A stretch of 64,000 nt of DNA. Origin: Gp1-AA145 sp963757135 (lineage in GTDB: Bacteria; Acidobacteriota; Terriglobia; Terriglobales; Acidobacteriaceae). This document shows positions 49,888-57,454 of the stretch, piece after piece; position 1 is the first letter of the stretch, and each line of letters begins with the position of its first letter. The position numbers and the translations under genes are program-made. The stretch spans positions 248,001 to 312,000 of the forward strand of contig CAVWQE010000010.1 in the NCBI GenBank assembly GCA_963757135.1, given 5' to 3'. Below the pieces are notes generated by a model that saw nothing but the letters and a program-made list of their open reading frames with translations, was not told the DNA's origin and did no database searches.

Positions 49888-50631
49888 ATGGCCAGCAATA
49901 TCAAGCCTCTGTCGGGCAGGGTGGCCCTCATTACCGGGGGGGCCAGACGATTGGGCAGAGCTTCAGCTCTGGTTTTGGCCGAGGCCGGAGCCGATATCGC
50001 GATCACTTACATGCGTTCTGCGCAGGAGGCCCGGGAGACAGCCAAAGACGTGGAGAGATTGGGAGTGCGGGCGCGGGCGCTTCGCTGTGACGTCACCGAC
50101 GAAAAGAGTGTCCGGACCGCATTAAGAGAAGTAGGGCGGACATTTGGCGGGCTTGATGTGCTGGTCAATAATGCAGGCAATTATGAAACCGTAGACTTTG
50201 AATCATTGACCCTGAAGCAGTGGGATGCGATCTTCGCGAGCAATGTCCGCGGGCCGTTTCTGGTTTCCAAGATGGCTTTGCCCGATTTGCGAAAAAGAGA
50301 GGGCCGAATAATTAACCTGGGTTCGCTTGGTGGTCTTCGTCCCTGGGCTGACCACGCTCATTATTGTTCTTCCAAGGCCGCGCTGCACATGCTCACTAAA
50401 GTTATGGCAAAGGCGCTGGCCCCGGAGATCGCCGTGAATTGTGTGGCGCCGGGCATGATCGACCTTGGTGAAAAAGCCGCAGCCTCTTTCATGCGGCGAA
50501 TGGCCACGCAAACTCCTATGCGGCGCAACGGAAAAGGGAATGATGTCGCAGCTGCGGTATTGTTCTTCGCTAACGCTCCACAATTCATAACCGGTCAAAT
50601 TCTGTATGTGGATGGCGGATTGGGGCTATAG
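49888..50631 (+). CDS. Short-chain dehydrogenase/reductase
   Basis: This is a 247-residue SDR with cofactor motif TGGARRLGRA, NNAGNYE, Ser in NLGSLGGL, catalytic Tyr-Lys in YCSSK and C-terminal ITGQILYVDGGLGL. It is FabG/pteridine-reductase-like in sequence, but the substrate cannot be told. ATG at 49,888 is chosen because the conserved fold starts soon after; GTG at 49,855 is an alternative. The acyloxyacyl hydrolase-like gene follows at 33 bp. Confidence 0.88.
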   Translation: MASNIKPLSGRVALITGGARRLGRASALVLAEAGADIAITYMRSAQEARETAKDVERLGVRARALRCDVTDEKSVRTALREVGRTFGGLDVLVNNAGNYETVDFESLTLKQWDAIFASNVRGPFLVSKMALPDLRKREGRIINLGSLGGLRPWADHAHYCSSKAALHMLTKVMAKALAPEIAVNCVAPGMIDLGEKAAASFMRRMATQTPMRRNGKGNDVAAAVLFFANAPQFITGQILYVDGGLGL

Positions 50632-50664
50632 GTCAAGATTTATATGATGGAGAGAAAGGACGCG

Positions 50665-51237
50665 ATGAGATACGGAATCCTGATCGCCATGCTGTTTGCG
50701 AGCGCGGTGAGTGAAGCTCAGTTCATCGAGCAGGGCGCAAATGAAGTGCAGGTATGGACTTCAGGAGGCCATTCCGTTTCCGGCGGTCGCGGCGACACCG
50801 GAATCTGGAACGCCGGACTTCGTTACGGCTGGGTACTGACTGAACCTCACGGCCCTGGATTTCTCGCGGGCAGATTCGAATACGCCGTCGATGCGGTCCC
50901 CGCGTATCTAATTTTTCAGCCGTCGAGCACGGCGTACGGAGTCGGTCTTAACCCGCTGAATTTAAAATGGAATTTTGCCAGCCGCGGTCACCTCCGGCCT
51001 TATCTCGAATTAAGCGGCGGCGTTCTATTCACGACCGAAAAAGTACCACGCGCAACTTCTAAAGTTAATTTCACCCCTTCAGCGGCCTTTGGAACTCATT
51101 TTTTAGGCGAGAAATACGCATGGACCATCGAGGCCCGTTATCTGCATATTTCCAATGCCGGGCTTGGCGATTTCAATCCGGGGATAAATACGTTTGAGGT
51201 TCGCCTCGGAGTCGGGCGGTTCAGAAAGCCTAGATAG
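50665..51237 (+). CDS. PagL-like lipid A 3-O-deacylase (acyloxyacyl hydrolase family)
   Basis: This is a 190-residue outer-membrane barrel protein. It has a signal peptide (MRYGILIAMLFASAVSEA), alternating beta strands and the PagL active-site stretch LHISNAGLGDFNPGIN, with His and Ser in HxS, ending in an aromatic/basic C-terminus. PagL removes an acyl chain from lipid A in the outer membrane. ATG at 50,665 follows GAGAAAGGA; ATG at 50,644 is possible but would lengthen the signal. Confidence 0.83.
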   Translation: MRYGILIAMLFASAVSEAQFIEQGANEVQVWTSGGHSVSGGRGDTGIWNAGLRYGWVLTEPHGPGFLAGRFEYAVDAVPAYLIFQPSSTAYGVGLNPLNLKWNFASRGHLRPYLELSGGVLFTTEKVPRATSKVNFTPSAAFGTHFLGEKYAWTIEARYLHISNAGLGDFNPGINTFEVRLGVGRFRKPR

Positions 51238-51272
51238 CTTAAACTCCCTCTTCGACATCCGGCAAAGCGCGT

Positions 51273-51689
51273 TCATTGGCCCCACGGATTTATTAACGGG
51301 ATGGAAGCGTCGATGAAGTGTTCGACGTTGCGGGTTGCGAAGGTGGCGCGCCGGGCAATCGCAATGCCCGCGATCATGGTGTCGCGGAGTTCACCAGGAC
51401 GTCCTTTCTTCTTTCGCGATGCCATCAAGTCCGCGGCTTCTGAAGCCGCAGCCTCGTCGAATGATGCGATCCGGTGCTCGATCGTCTCAAGGATCGCCTC
51501 GAATGCGTCCATGAGAAGCGATCGTCGCTTCCCAGTGGCAAGAATCTGAATTCCAAACCGGATCTCGAGGACGGTGATTGAAGTAGTCCACACCGAAGTA
51601 CGAGGCTGCTCGTTTAGCCAGCCAACAACGGCTGCTTCGGGCGTATTTCGCATTAGAGCAGAAAGTACGTTCGTATCCAGGATGATCAT
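51273..51689 (-). CDS. PIN-domain toxin (VapC/FitB-like)
   Basis: This is a 138-residue PIN ribonuclease. It opens with MIILDTNVLS (first catalytic Asp) and has Glu in TVLEIRFG, Asp in LRDTMIAGIA and a C-terminal Asn in ATRNVEHF. The ATG overlaps the stop of the antitoxin gene (ATGA). Such proteins cleave RNA until bound by the antitoxin. Confidence 0.92.
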   Translation of the reverse strand: MIILDTNVLSALMRNTPEAAVVGWLNEQPRTSVWTTSITVLEIRFGIQILATGKRRSLLMDAFEAILETIEHRIASFDEAAASEAADLMASRKKKGRPGELRDTMIAGIAIARRATFATRNVEHFIDASIPLINPWGQ

Positions 51690-51931
51690 TCTTCAAAGAA
51701 CGGCGGTTTGATATCGTGGCCGCGGAACTCAGGAATATCGGAATCAATTCCTACCTTGGCGAACAAGCCTGCAATCTGGGAGCCGAGTCCTTGTGGTTCT
51801 TCTTCCCGGTTTACGACGTCGCGCAAGATGTCTCTTACCTCGGCCTCCATGCTATGGCCGTGGCGGCGCGCTCGTTTCTGCAGCCGCGATTTGACCGCGC
51901 TCTCGATATTTCTCACGACTAGTTGCGCCAT
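51686..51931 (-). CDS. FitA/VapB-like ribbon-helix-helix antitoxin
   Basis: This is an 81-residue protein. The N-terminal ribbon-helix-helix (AQLVVRNIE, KSRLQKRARRHGHSMEAEVR) binds DNA, and the acidic/aromatic C-terminus (KPPFFEE) should bind the toxin. ATG at 51,931 is preferred because AAGG lies 6 nt before it; ATG at 51,937 is directly after that site. It forms a standard two-gene operon with the PIN toxin. Confidence 0.9.
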   Translation of the reverse strand: MAQLVVRNIESAVKSRLQKRARRHGHSMEAEVRDILRDVVNREEEPQGLGSQIAGLFAKVGIDSDIPEFRGHDIKPPFFEE

Positions 51932-51956
51932 CGGCATCCTTTCAATGCAAATGATA

Positions 51957-52538
51957 TCACGATAGCATAAAGTCGTAAATTATACCAATGGGACGCACGT
52001 CCAGGGTATCGACTTCGACCAGGTCGCCGGGCGCCAACACCGCGTACTGCCTGGGTTTGCGCACGGCGTAGGGACGCGGCCGCAGGGCGCGGCGCGATCC
52101 CGGAACTCCCGTACGCGGTGGTTCGACCAGTCGGCCTTGCTGCTTGAGCCGAGTGAGAATGCGGCCCACCATGGAAACCGAAATCGCCACCTGCTGGCGG
52201 CGCAGCAGAACCGCCAATTTGTCTTTCCCCCAACGGGGAAACTGCCACCGCAACGTCAACACCTTTTCTTCTAAGGGAAAAGCCCACGTCGGCTGACGGC
52301 ACTGACGAGGGCGATGGCTGCGTTCCTCCAGCGTAGTCAAATCGTACGGATCATAACGGCCTTGCCAGCGATAAAACGTCTGCCGGCTGATGCCGAAGTG
52401 ACGGCAGGTGTGGGCGATGTTATCGCAGCGCCGATAGAAATCCATCCACGAGAGCCGCACTCGATCTGCGCGGCTCAGCTCCACCCCGATTCCGGCCAGC
52501 CGGCCCGATCCCGGCGGTTTCCCCTTCCGAATTTGCAT
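51957..52538 (-). pseudogene. Truncated transposase/integrase (helix-turn-helix part)
   Basis: These 193 residues hold a helix-turn-helix region (GISRQTFYRWQGRY) and an arginine-rich linker typical of IS481/IS3-like transposases, then only the first strand of the DDE catalytic domain (DLVEVDTLDVRP). The frame then stops. The rest of the catalytic domain is missing, so this is a remnant cut at about 51,990, next to the toxin-antitoxin pair. A hairpin lies just upstream of its ATG. Confidence 0.8.
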
Positions 52539-52540
52539 TT

Positions 52541-52561
52541 TGACACTCTATTCGAGTGTCA
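52541..52561. repeat. Inverted repeat before the transposase remnant
   Basis: TGACACTC and GAGTGTCA are perfect 8-bp arms around a 5-nt loop, starting 3 bp upstream of the remnant's ATG. It may be part of the element end or an operator. Confidence 0.5.
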
Positions 52562-52641
52562 CTAATCATTCTGAACGAGAACAATGACATTAGAGCACGA
52601 CAGCTTAGCGGCCCACCCAATGTGTTACATTCAGGATTCTT

Positions 52642-53430
52642 GTGGATGCGGCGATTCTCACTGAAGGTCTCACCCGCCGTTTCGGCGACTTCGCCGCCGT
52701 GGACGGAGTAAATCTCTCTGTCGCCTCGGGGCAGTTTTATGGGTTCCTGGGCCCGAACGGGGCAGGGAAGTCCACCACTATAAAAATGTTGACGGGGCTC
52801 ATGGCACCCACGTCCGGGCGCATGCAGATTCTTGGGCTCGATCTCTCTACACACCTCGTCGAGGTCAAACGGCAAATTGGAGTGGTGCCTGAGGGAATGG
52901 CGCTTTTCGGCAGGCTTACTGGGTCCGAGTATCTGAATTTCGCCGGACGCATGTACGGCCTCGGACGCAGTACTGCGGCCCAGCGAGCGGCGGAACTCCT
53001 CGACTTCATGGAACTCGCCGACAAACCCAAGACTCTGATCACGGATTACTCACACGGAATGCAAAAGAAGCTGGCGCTGGCCGCGGCCGTTATTCACGGG
53101 CCCAAAGTCCTTTTCCTGGACGAGCCGTTTGAAGGTGTCGATGCAATCGCATCCGGTACCCTGAAAGCGATGCTGCAGCGGATGATCTCCCGCGGCGTCA
53201 CCATCTTCTTGACTTCGCACGTTCTGGAAATCGTGGAACGCCTCTGCACGCACGTGGGAATTATCAACAACGGCCGTCTCGTCGCTCAGGGACCGCTCGA
53301 CGAGCTTCGTTCCCACGTTACTGCTGGAGGTGGAGAGCAGACTGGCGAAAAGACCACCCTTGAGCAATTCTTTTTGCAGACCGTTGGAGGATCGCGGCGC
53401 GAAAATCCGGAGCTCTCGTGGCTTGGCTGA
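52642..53430 (+). CDS. ABC transporter ATP-binding protein (ABC-2 type)
   Basis: This is a 262-residue ATPase with Walker A GPNGAGKST, signature YSHGMQKKLALA, Walker B VLFLDEPFEG and switch His in TSHVLE. The start is GTG at 52,642. Its end overlaps the permease gene by 13 bp, so the two are coupled and form one transporter. Substrate unknown; many such pairs act as exporters. Confidence 0.9.
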   Translation: MDAAILTEGLTRRFGDFAAVDGVNLSVASGQFYGFLGPNGAGKSTTIKMLTGLMAPTSGRMQILGLDLSTHLVEVKRQIGVVPEGMALFGRLTGSEYLNFAGRMYGLGRSTAAQRAAELLDFMELADKPKTLITDYSHGMQKKLALAAAVIHGPKVLFLDEPFEGVDAIASGTLKAMLQRMISRGVTIFLTSHVLEIVERLCTHVGIINNGRLVAQGPLDELRSHVTAGGGEQTGEKTTLEQFFLQTVGGSRRENPELSWLG

Positions 53431-55067
53431 ACTCCACCGCGCGCGAGCAGTTGCGCGCCATCGCGATTCTGCGCTGGCGGCTCTCTCTCAATTCTTTGCG
53501 CTCTGTCCGCGGCCGCCTGAATCTGGTATCTCGCGGATTCGCCGGCCTTCTGGTCGTGGGGGCCGGAATCGGCGGCGGGATTGCCATCGGTGCAGCTGCG
53601 TGGGGGATCACTGCGGAGCACAAGGTCCTCTGGCTGGCCCTGCCTTTCTGGCTGATCTCAATTTTTTGGCAGATTTTTCCGGTAATGGCCTCGGCATTTA
53701 CCCAAAACGTTGACACTTCGTCACTGCTTCGCTTTCCATTGAGCTACACCTCTTACTTCCTCGTTCGCATGGCTTATGGCGGGTTCGATATTGCTACGGC
53801 TCTCGGGGTGTGCTGGTCGGTCGGGCTATTCGTCGGAATATGCGTCGCCAGGGTCACTCTTCTGCCTTGGGCGCTGGCCGCCGTCGGCGGAACCGTCATC
53901 TTTAATCTTCTGCTGGCGCGGATGATATTTGTCTGGATCGAGCACTGGCTTTCATTACGCCGCAGCCGTGAAGTCATCTCGCTTCTTTTTGTCATGCTGA
54001 TGGTGTGTTTTCAACTCATTGGTCCGATGCTGGGACGCTACAGCCGTCTTCCCACGATGCAGAGATTCCATGTTCTGGCGCGATTCATTCCGCTGGCGCG
54101 CGCGTTGCCCCCGGGAGTAGCTGCTGGCGCGATCGAAAATGCCTCTGACGGCCGGATACCTTCAGCCCTTCTCTCTTTGTTTGCACTGACTGGCTATGCC
54201 GGCGCCGTGTTGTTGCCGTTACACCTTCGCCTTCGCAGCCAATATGCCGGAGAGATAATATCCAGCGGCGACAAGAGGGCACAGCCAGCGCCGCGACAAA
54301 CTGCAGCATTGCGCCGCGGCTGGAAACTGCCGCTTGTGTCCGGGCCGGTGTCGGCTATCTTCCAGAAGGAATTGCATTACTTTCTGCGCAGCGGCCCCAT
54401 GCTGTTCACCATGATCATGCCTGTCGTGATGATCATCATCCTGTGGGGAGGACGAAAGGGATTCCTCAATCATCAGTCTGGTTTTCTTTTTCCCATTGGC
54501 GCGGCCTACTGCCTGCTGGTGATGAACAACATCCTTTACAACAGCTTTGGGGGCGATGGCGGCGGAATCCAATTTTTTCTGCTTTGTCCTGTTCCGTTCC
54601 GCATGGTTCTCGCGGCGAAAAACATTGCCCAATTCGCCGTGCTGATTACGGAACTGTGCGTCCTATGGCTGGGAGTCAGCCTCATCTATCAGCGCCCCAA
54701 CCTGAATTCTTTGGGCCTTACCTTCGCGTGGTATCTAGTCGCTGCGCCACTGAACTTCAGCGCGGGCAATCTGCTTTCAATTTATTCACCGAAGCGGATC
54801 GACTACTCCACATTTGGCCGCCAGCGGGCTTCGGAATCGGCGATTTTTGTCAGTCTCGCTGTACAGTTAACCGGCATGGGCCTTGGAGCATTGGCCATCT
54901 TTGTCGGATACCATTACAAAAACTTGTGGATATCGACTTTAATCCTCGCCGTTCTGGGCGTGCCTTCCATCGTCGCGTATTTCATTTTTCTTTCCCGAAT
55001 CGACCGCATCGTCATGTCTCGCCGCGAAGTGCTGGCGTCAGAGCTTTGCCGCGTCCAGGCACAGTAG
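53418..55067 (+). CDS. ABC-2 type permease
   Basis: This is a 549-residue membrane protein with about ten to twelve hydrophobic spans (for example FAGLLVVGAGIGGGIAI and VVMIIILWGG), separated by Arg-rich cytoplasmic loops. It partners with the ATPase encoded just upstream. GTG at 53,418 is the only start that keeps the coding overlap. No specific substrate can be named. Confidence 0.85.
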   Translation: MAWLNSTAREQLRAIAILRWRLSLNSLRSVRGRLNLVSRGFAGLLVVGAGIGGGIAIGAAAWGITAEHKVLWLALPFWLISIFWQIFPVMASAFTQNVDTSSLLRFPLSYTSYFLVRMAYGGFDIATALGVCWSVGLFVGICVARVTLLPWALAAVGGTVIFNLLLARMIFVWIEHWLSLRRSREVISLLFVMLMVCFQLIGPMLGRYSRLPTMQRFHVLARFIPLARALPPGVAAGAIENASDGRIPSALLSLFALTGYAGAVLLPLHLRLRSQYAGEIISSGDKRAQPAPRQTAALRRGWKLPLVSGPVSAIFQKELHYFLRSGPMLFTMIMPVVMIIILWGGRKGFLNHQSGFLFPIGAAYCLLVMNNILYNSFGGDGGGIQFFLLCPVPFRMVLAAKNIAQFAVLITELCVLWLGVSLIYQRPNLNSLGLTFAWYLVAAPLNFSAGNLLSIYSPKRIDYSTFGRQRASESAIFVSLAVQLTGMGLGALAIFVGYHYKNLWISTLILAVLGVPSIVAYFIFLSRIDRIVMSRREVLASELCRVQAQ

Positions 55068-55163
55068 GTTTCCAGAGTTAACCTGGGAACTACAAGGAAC
55101 TTTTATAATCTTTCTCACGTATGTCCAATGACTGCTTTAGAATGATCCGCCGGGGAGGGGATT

Positions 55164-55703
55164 ATGCGCCGTATCGGATTCATAGCCTTCGTCTTGCTGG
55201 GTGCCGTCGCACTTTGCTCCGCCCAGGCCAAGCCCGATTCTCTGGTCGTGGTTCTCAAGGACGGTCATCAGAGAAGCTTTCCCATGTCCGAAGTCAGTCG
55301 AATTGATTTCAGGAATGGCTCAATGCTTCTTACTCGCGCCGGTCGCCAGGAGACCATCAATATGGCCGAGGTGGTCCGAATCGATTTTGGATCCAGCGAA
55401 CCTTTTTCTGCAGGGCGTAACCGTTTTGTAGGAAAGTGGGAAGTTGGGGTCGGCGTCGGGAACAGGAAGTTTTTTATTACCTTGAAACCCGATGGTCAGG
55501 CCCGAAAAAGCATGGGAGGGAGTCACGGAACTTGGGTAGTCGTGAATGGAGAAGCCCGAATATCGTGGGATGACGGGTGGCACGATATTATCCGCAAAGT
55601 AGGGGAAAAACACGAGAAACTTGCCTTTGAACCCGGAAGGTCCCTGGATGCGGAGCCATCGAATGTGACGGATGCGAAGAATACAACCGCGCAACCAATC
55701 TAG
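55164..55703 (+). CDS. Secreted protein of unknown function
   Basis: This 179-residue protein has a signal peptide (MRRIGFIAFVLLGAVALCSAQA). Two repeats of a strand-rich unit follow (VVLKDGHQRSFPMSEVSRIDF and MLLTRAGRQETINMAEVVRIDF-like), then a lipocalin-like beta segment (KWEVGVGVG, GTWVVVNGEARISWDDGW). ATG at 55,164 is preceded by GGGGAGGGG. Function unknown. Confidence 0.72.
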   Translation: MRRIGFIAFVLLGAVALCSAQAKPDSLVVVLKDGHQRSFPMSEVSRIDFRNGSMLLTRAGRQETINMAEVVRIDFGSSEPFSAGRNRFVGKWEVGVGVGNRKFFITLKPDGQARKSMGGSHGTWVVVNGEARISWDDGWHDIIRKVGEKHEKLAFEPGRSLDAEPSNVTDAKNTTAQPI

Positions 55704-55749
55704 CCGGTCAATCGAGACCGATGCGAAACCCTCTGACTAATTCCGGTTC

Positions 55750-56034
55750 ATGAAGAGGATCATTTTTCTGTTCGTGATCGGCGTGTGCGTGTTGGCGTTA
55801 TTCGCTTTTGCCGCAGACTTGTGCGTGTTTCGCTATCGCATCTTCCGCCACAGCAATCCTTTCGGCAGCGTCACCGTGCAGGTGTACTACGCGATCCAGG
55901 AAAAGAATGGCCGCACTGAATATGTTTACAAATCTGCCGATCAGCAGACCTGCACCAATTCCTTGTTTCCGCACTCCGGATTTCCGCCTTGCTGGTACTC
56001 GCGCGGTCACACCGAAAAAGCAGTGCCCATCTAA
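55750..56034 (+). CDS. Small anchored or exported protein of unknown function
   Basis: This is a 94-residue protein. Residues 1-22 form a hydrophobic signal or anchor (IIFLFVIGVCVLALFAFAA) after MKR. The remainder is short, tyrosine-rich and has three later cysteines that could form disulfides outside the cytoplasm. No family recognised. Confidence 0.6.
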   Translation: MKRIIFLFVIGVCVLALFAFAADLCVFRYRIFRHSNPFGSVTVQVYYAIQEKNGRTEYVYKSADQQTCTNSLFPHSGFPPCWYSRGHTEKAVPI

Positions 56035-56122
56035 TCAGGGACGCTTCCTTTTTATAAAATCAATCGCCCCGACTTTCCCGAGCGGATGTTCACTGGGCCA
56101 AAGGCGTCCGAAGTCCGTACCT

Positions 56123-56132
56123 GCTATATAGC
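56123..56132. promoter_or_regulatory. Operator copy 1, GCTATATAGC
   Basis: This perfect 10-bp palindrome lies 130 bp upstream of the SIS gene start. The same decamer occurs at 56,248, 60,244 and 60,545. It is proposed as a site for the GntR-family regulator encoded at 59,462-60,184. Confidence 0.7.
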
Positions 56133-56226
56133 TGCGATGGGTGTGAGAAAAATTTCCTGGCGAATCCGCATTCGCATCGGAATTAGCGATTGAGCGAATC
56201 GAAATTTTCTTTCCTCCCACAATGCC

Positions 56227-56257
56227 TTTACATTTCTATTCTCATCAGCTATATAGC
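56227..56257 (+). promoter_or_regulatory. Promoter with operator copy 2 for the SIS gene
   Basis: The -35 element is TTTACA (56,227-56,232), the spacer 17 bp, and the -10 element TATATA (56,250-56,255), which lies inside the palindrome GCTATATAGC (56,248-56,257; the dyad extends to ATC...GAT). Transcription would begin about at the ATG (56,262), so the message is probably leaderless. A bound regulator would block RNA polymerase. Confidence 0.65.
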
Positions 56258-56261
56258 AGAT

Positions 56262-57437
56262 ATGACCAGGTCCGTCGCCTCCGTGGATGCTAATTCACGA
56301 GCAGAACTCCTCAAAGCCAGCGGTTTTCCACATTTCATGCTCAAGGAAATCTTCGACCAGCCGCAGGCGTTGCGGGATACGATTGCACCACGCGTATCTC
56401 TGAGTTCAGGAGAGATTCGAATTGCTGAGGAAGTGCGGATCGGAGTGGATGAACTGCGTAGCTTGCGCCGGATCAACGTAGTCGCATCCGGAACCAGTCG
56501 TCACGCGGGTTTGACAGGGCAATACATGTTTCAGCAGCTTGCGAATCTGCCCGCCGAAGTTGATTACGCCAGCGAGTTTGAGTACCGGAATCCGCAAATT
56601 GGCCCTTCCGAGATCACGATCGTGATCACCCAATCGGGCGAAACTGCGGATACCATGTCAGCGCAGCGAATGGCGAAACAAAAAGGTTCAAGGACCATTG
56701 CCATCTCCAACGTCGTCGATTCGACCATCGCCCGTGAAGCCGACGGAGTCCTATACACTCACGCTGGGCCTGAGATCAGCATCGCCTCCACAAAGGCGTT
56801 CACCGCACAGATTGCCGTGCTGTTCCTGCTGGCTGGCTATTTAGCAGAAGTGAGAGAAGAGATTTCGCGCGACTCGCTTCGAGACTGGATTAAGGAACTG
56901 CTGACTCTTCCCGAAAAAGCCCGGTCAGTTTTGAAGTGCGTGCAGCAATGTGAACAACTCGCCGATCGTTTTCGGCAGTACGAAGATTTTCTGTTTCTGG
57001 GGAGGGCGATTCATTATCCCGTGGCCATGGACGGCGCCTTGAAGCTGAAAGAAGTTTCGTACGTTCACGCCGAAGGATATCCGGCGGGAGAAGCCAAGCA
57101 CGGGCCGACAGCTTTGATTGATGAGGATCTTCCGGTTGTAATAATCGCCACTTGCGATCAGAACGACGCTGGATCGGTCTCGCGCTATGAGAAAAGTGTC
57201 GCCGATATTCGGGGATTCAAAAAGCAGTCGGCGAAAGTAATCGCCCTCGCGTCTGAAGGAGACAGGCTCATTCCATCCATCGCGGACCATGCAATTTTTA
57301 TTCCGCAGACCCCGGAACTGCTTGCGCCTGTTCTGGAGATGATTCCGTTACAGATATTTGCCTACTATACCGCTGTCGGTCGCGGGTTGGATGTGGACCG
57401 GCCGCGCAATCTCTCGAAATCGGTGATGACGGAGTAA
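56262..57437 (+). CDS. GlmS-like SIS isomerase/deaminase (NagB-II type), no amidotransferase domain
   Basis: These 391 residues correspond to the isomerase half of GlmS: two SIS domains with VVASGTSRHAG, ITQSGETADT, EISIASTKAFTAQ, LKLKEVSYVHAEGYPAGEAKHGP and a C-terminal SKSVMTE-like end. The N-terminal glutamine amidotransferase domain is absent. In several bacteria such proteins act as glucosamine-6-phosphate deaminases (NagB-II) or related sugar-phosphate isomerases. It starts with ATG directly after operator 2 and has no ribosome site. Regulation together with a GntR protein, a symporter and a TonB receptor supports a catabolic amino-sugar role. The exact substrate is inferred. Confidence 0.87.
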   Translation: MTRSVASVDANSRAELLKASGFPHFMLKEIFDQPQALRDTIAPRVSLSSGEIRIAEEVRIGVDELRSLRRINVVASGTSRHAGLTGQYMFQQLANLPAEVDYASEFEYRNPQIGPSEITIVITQSGETADTMSAQRMAKQKGSRTIAISNVVDSTIAREADGVLYTHAGPEISIASTKAFTAQIAVLFLLAGYLAEVREEISRDSLRDWIKELLTLPEKARSVLKCVQQCEQLADRFRQYEDFLFLGRAIHYPVAMDGALKLKEVSYVHAEGYPAGEAKHGPTALIDEDLPVVIIATCDQNDAGSVSRYEKSVADIRGFKKQSAKVIALASEGDRLIPSIADHAIFIPQTPELLAPVLEMIPLQIFAYYTAVGRGLDVDRPRNLSKSVMTE

Positions 57438-57454
57438 AGCGGATTCCCTTGGCC

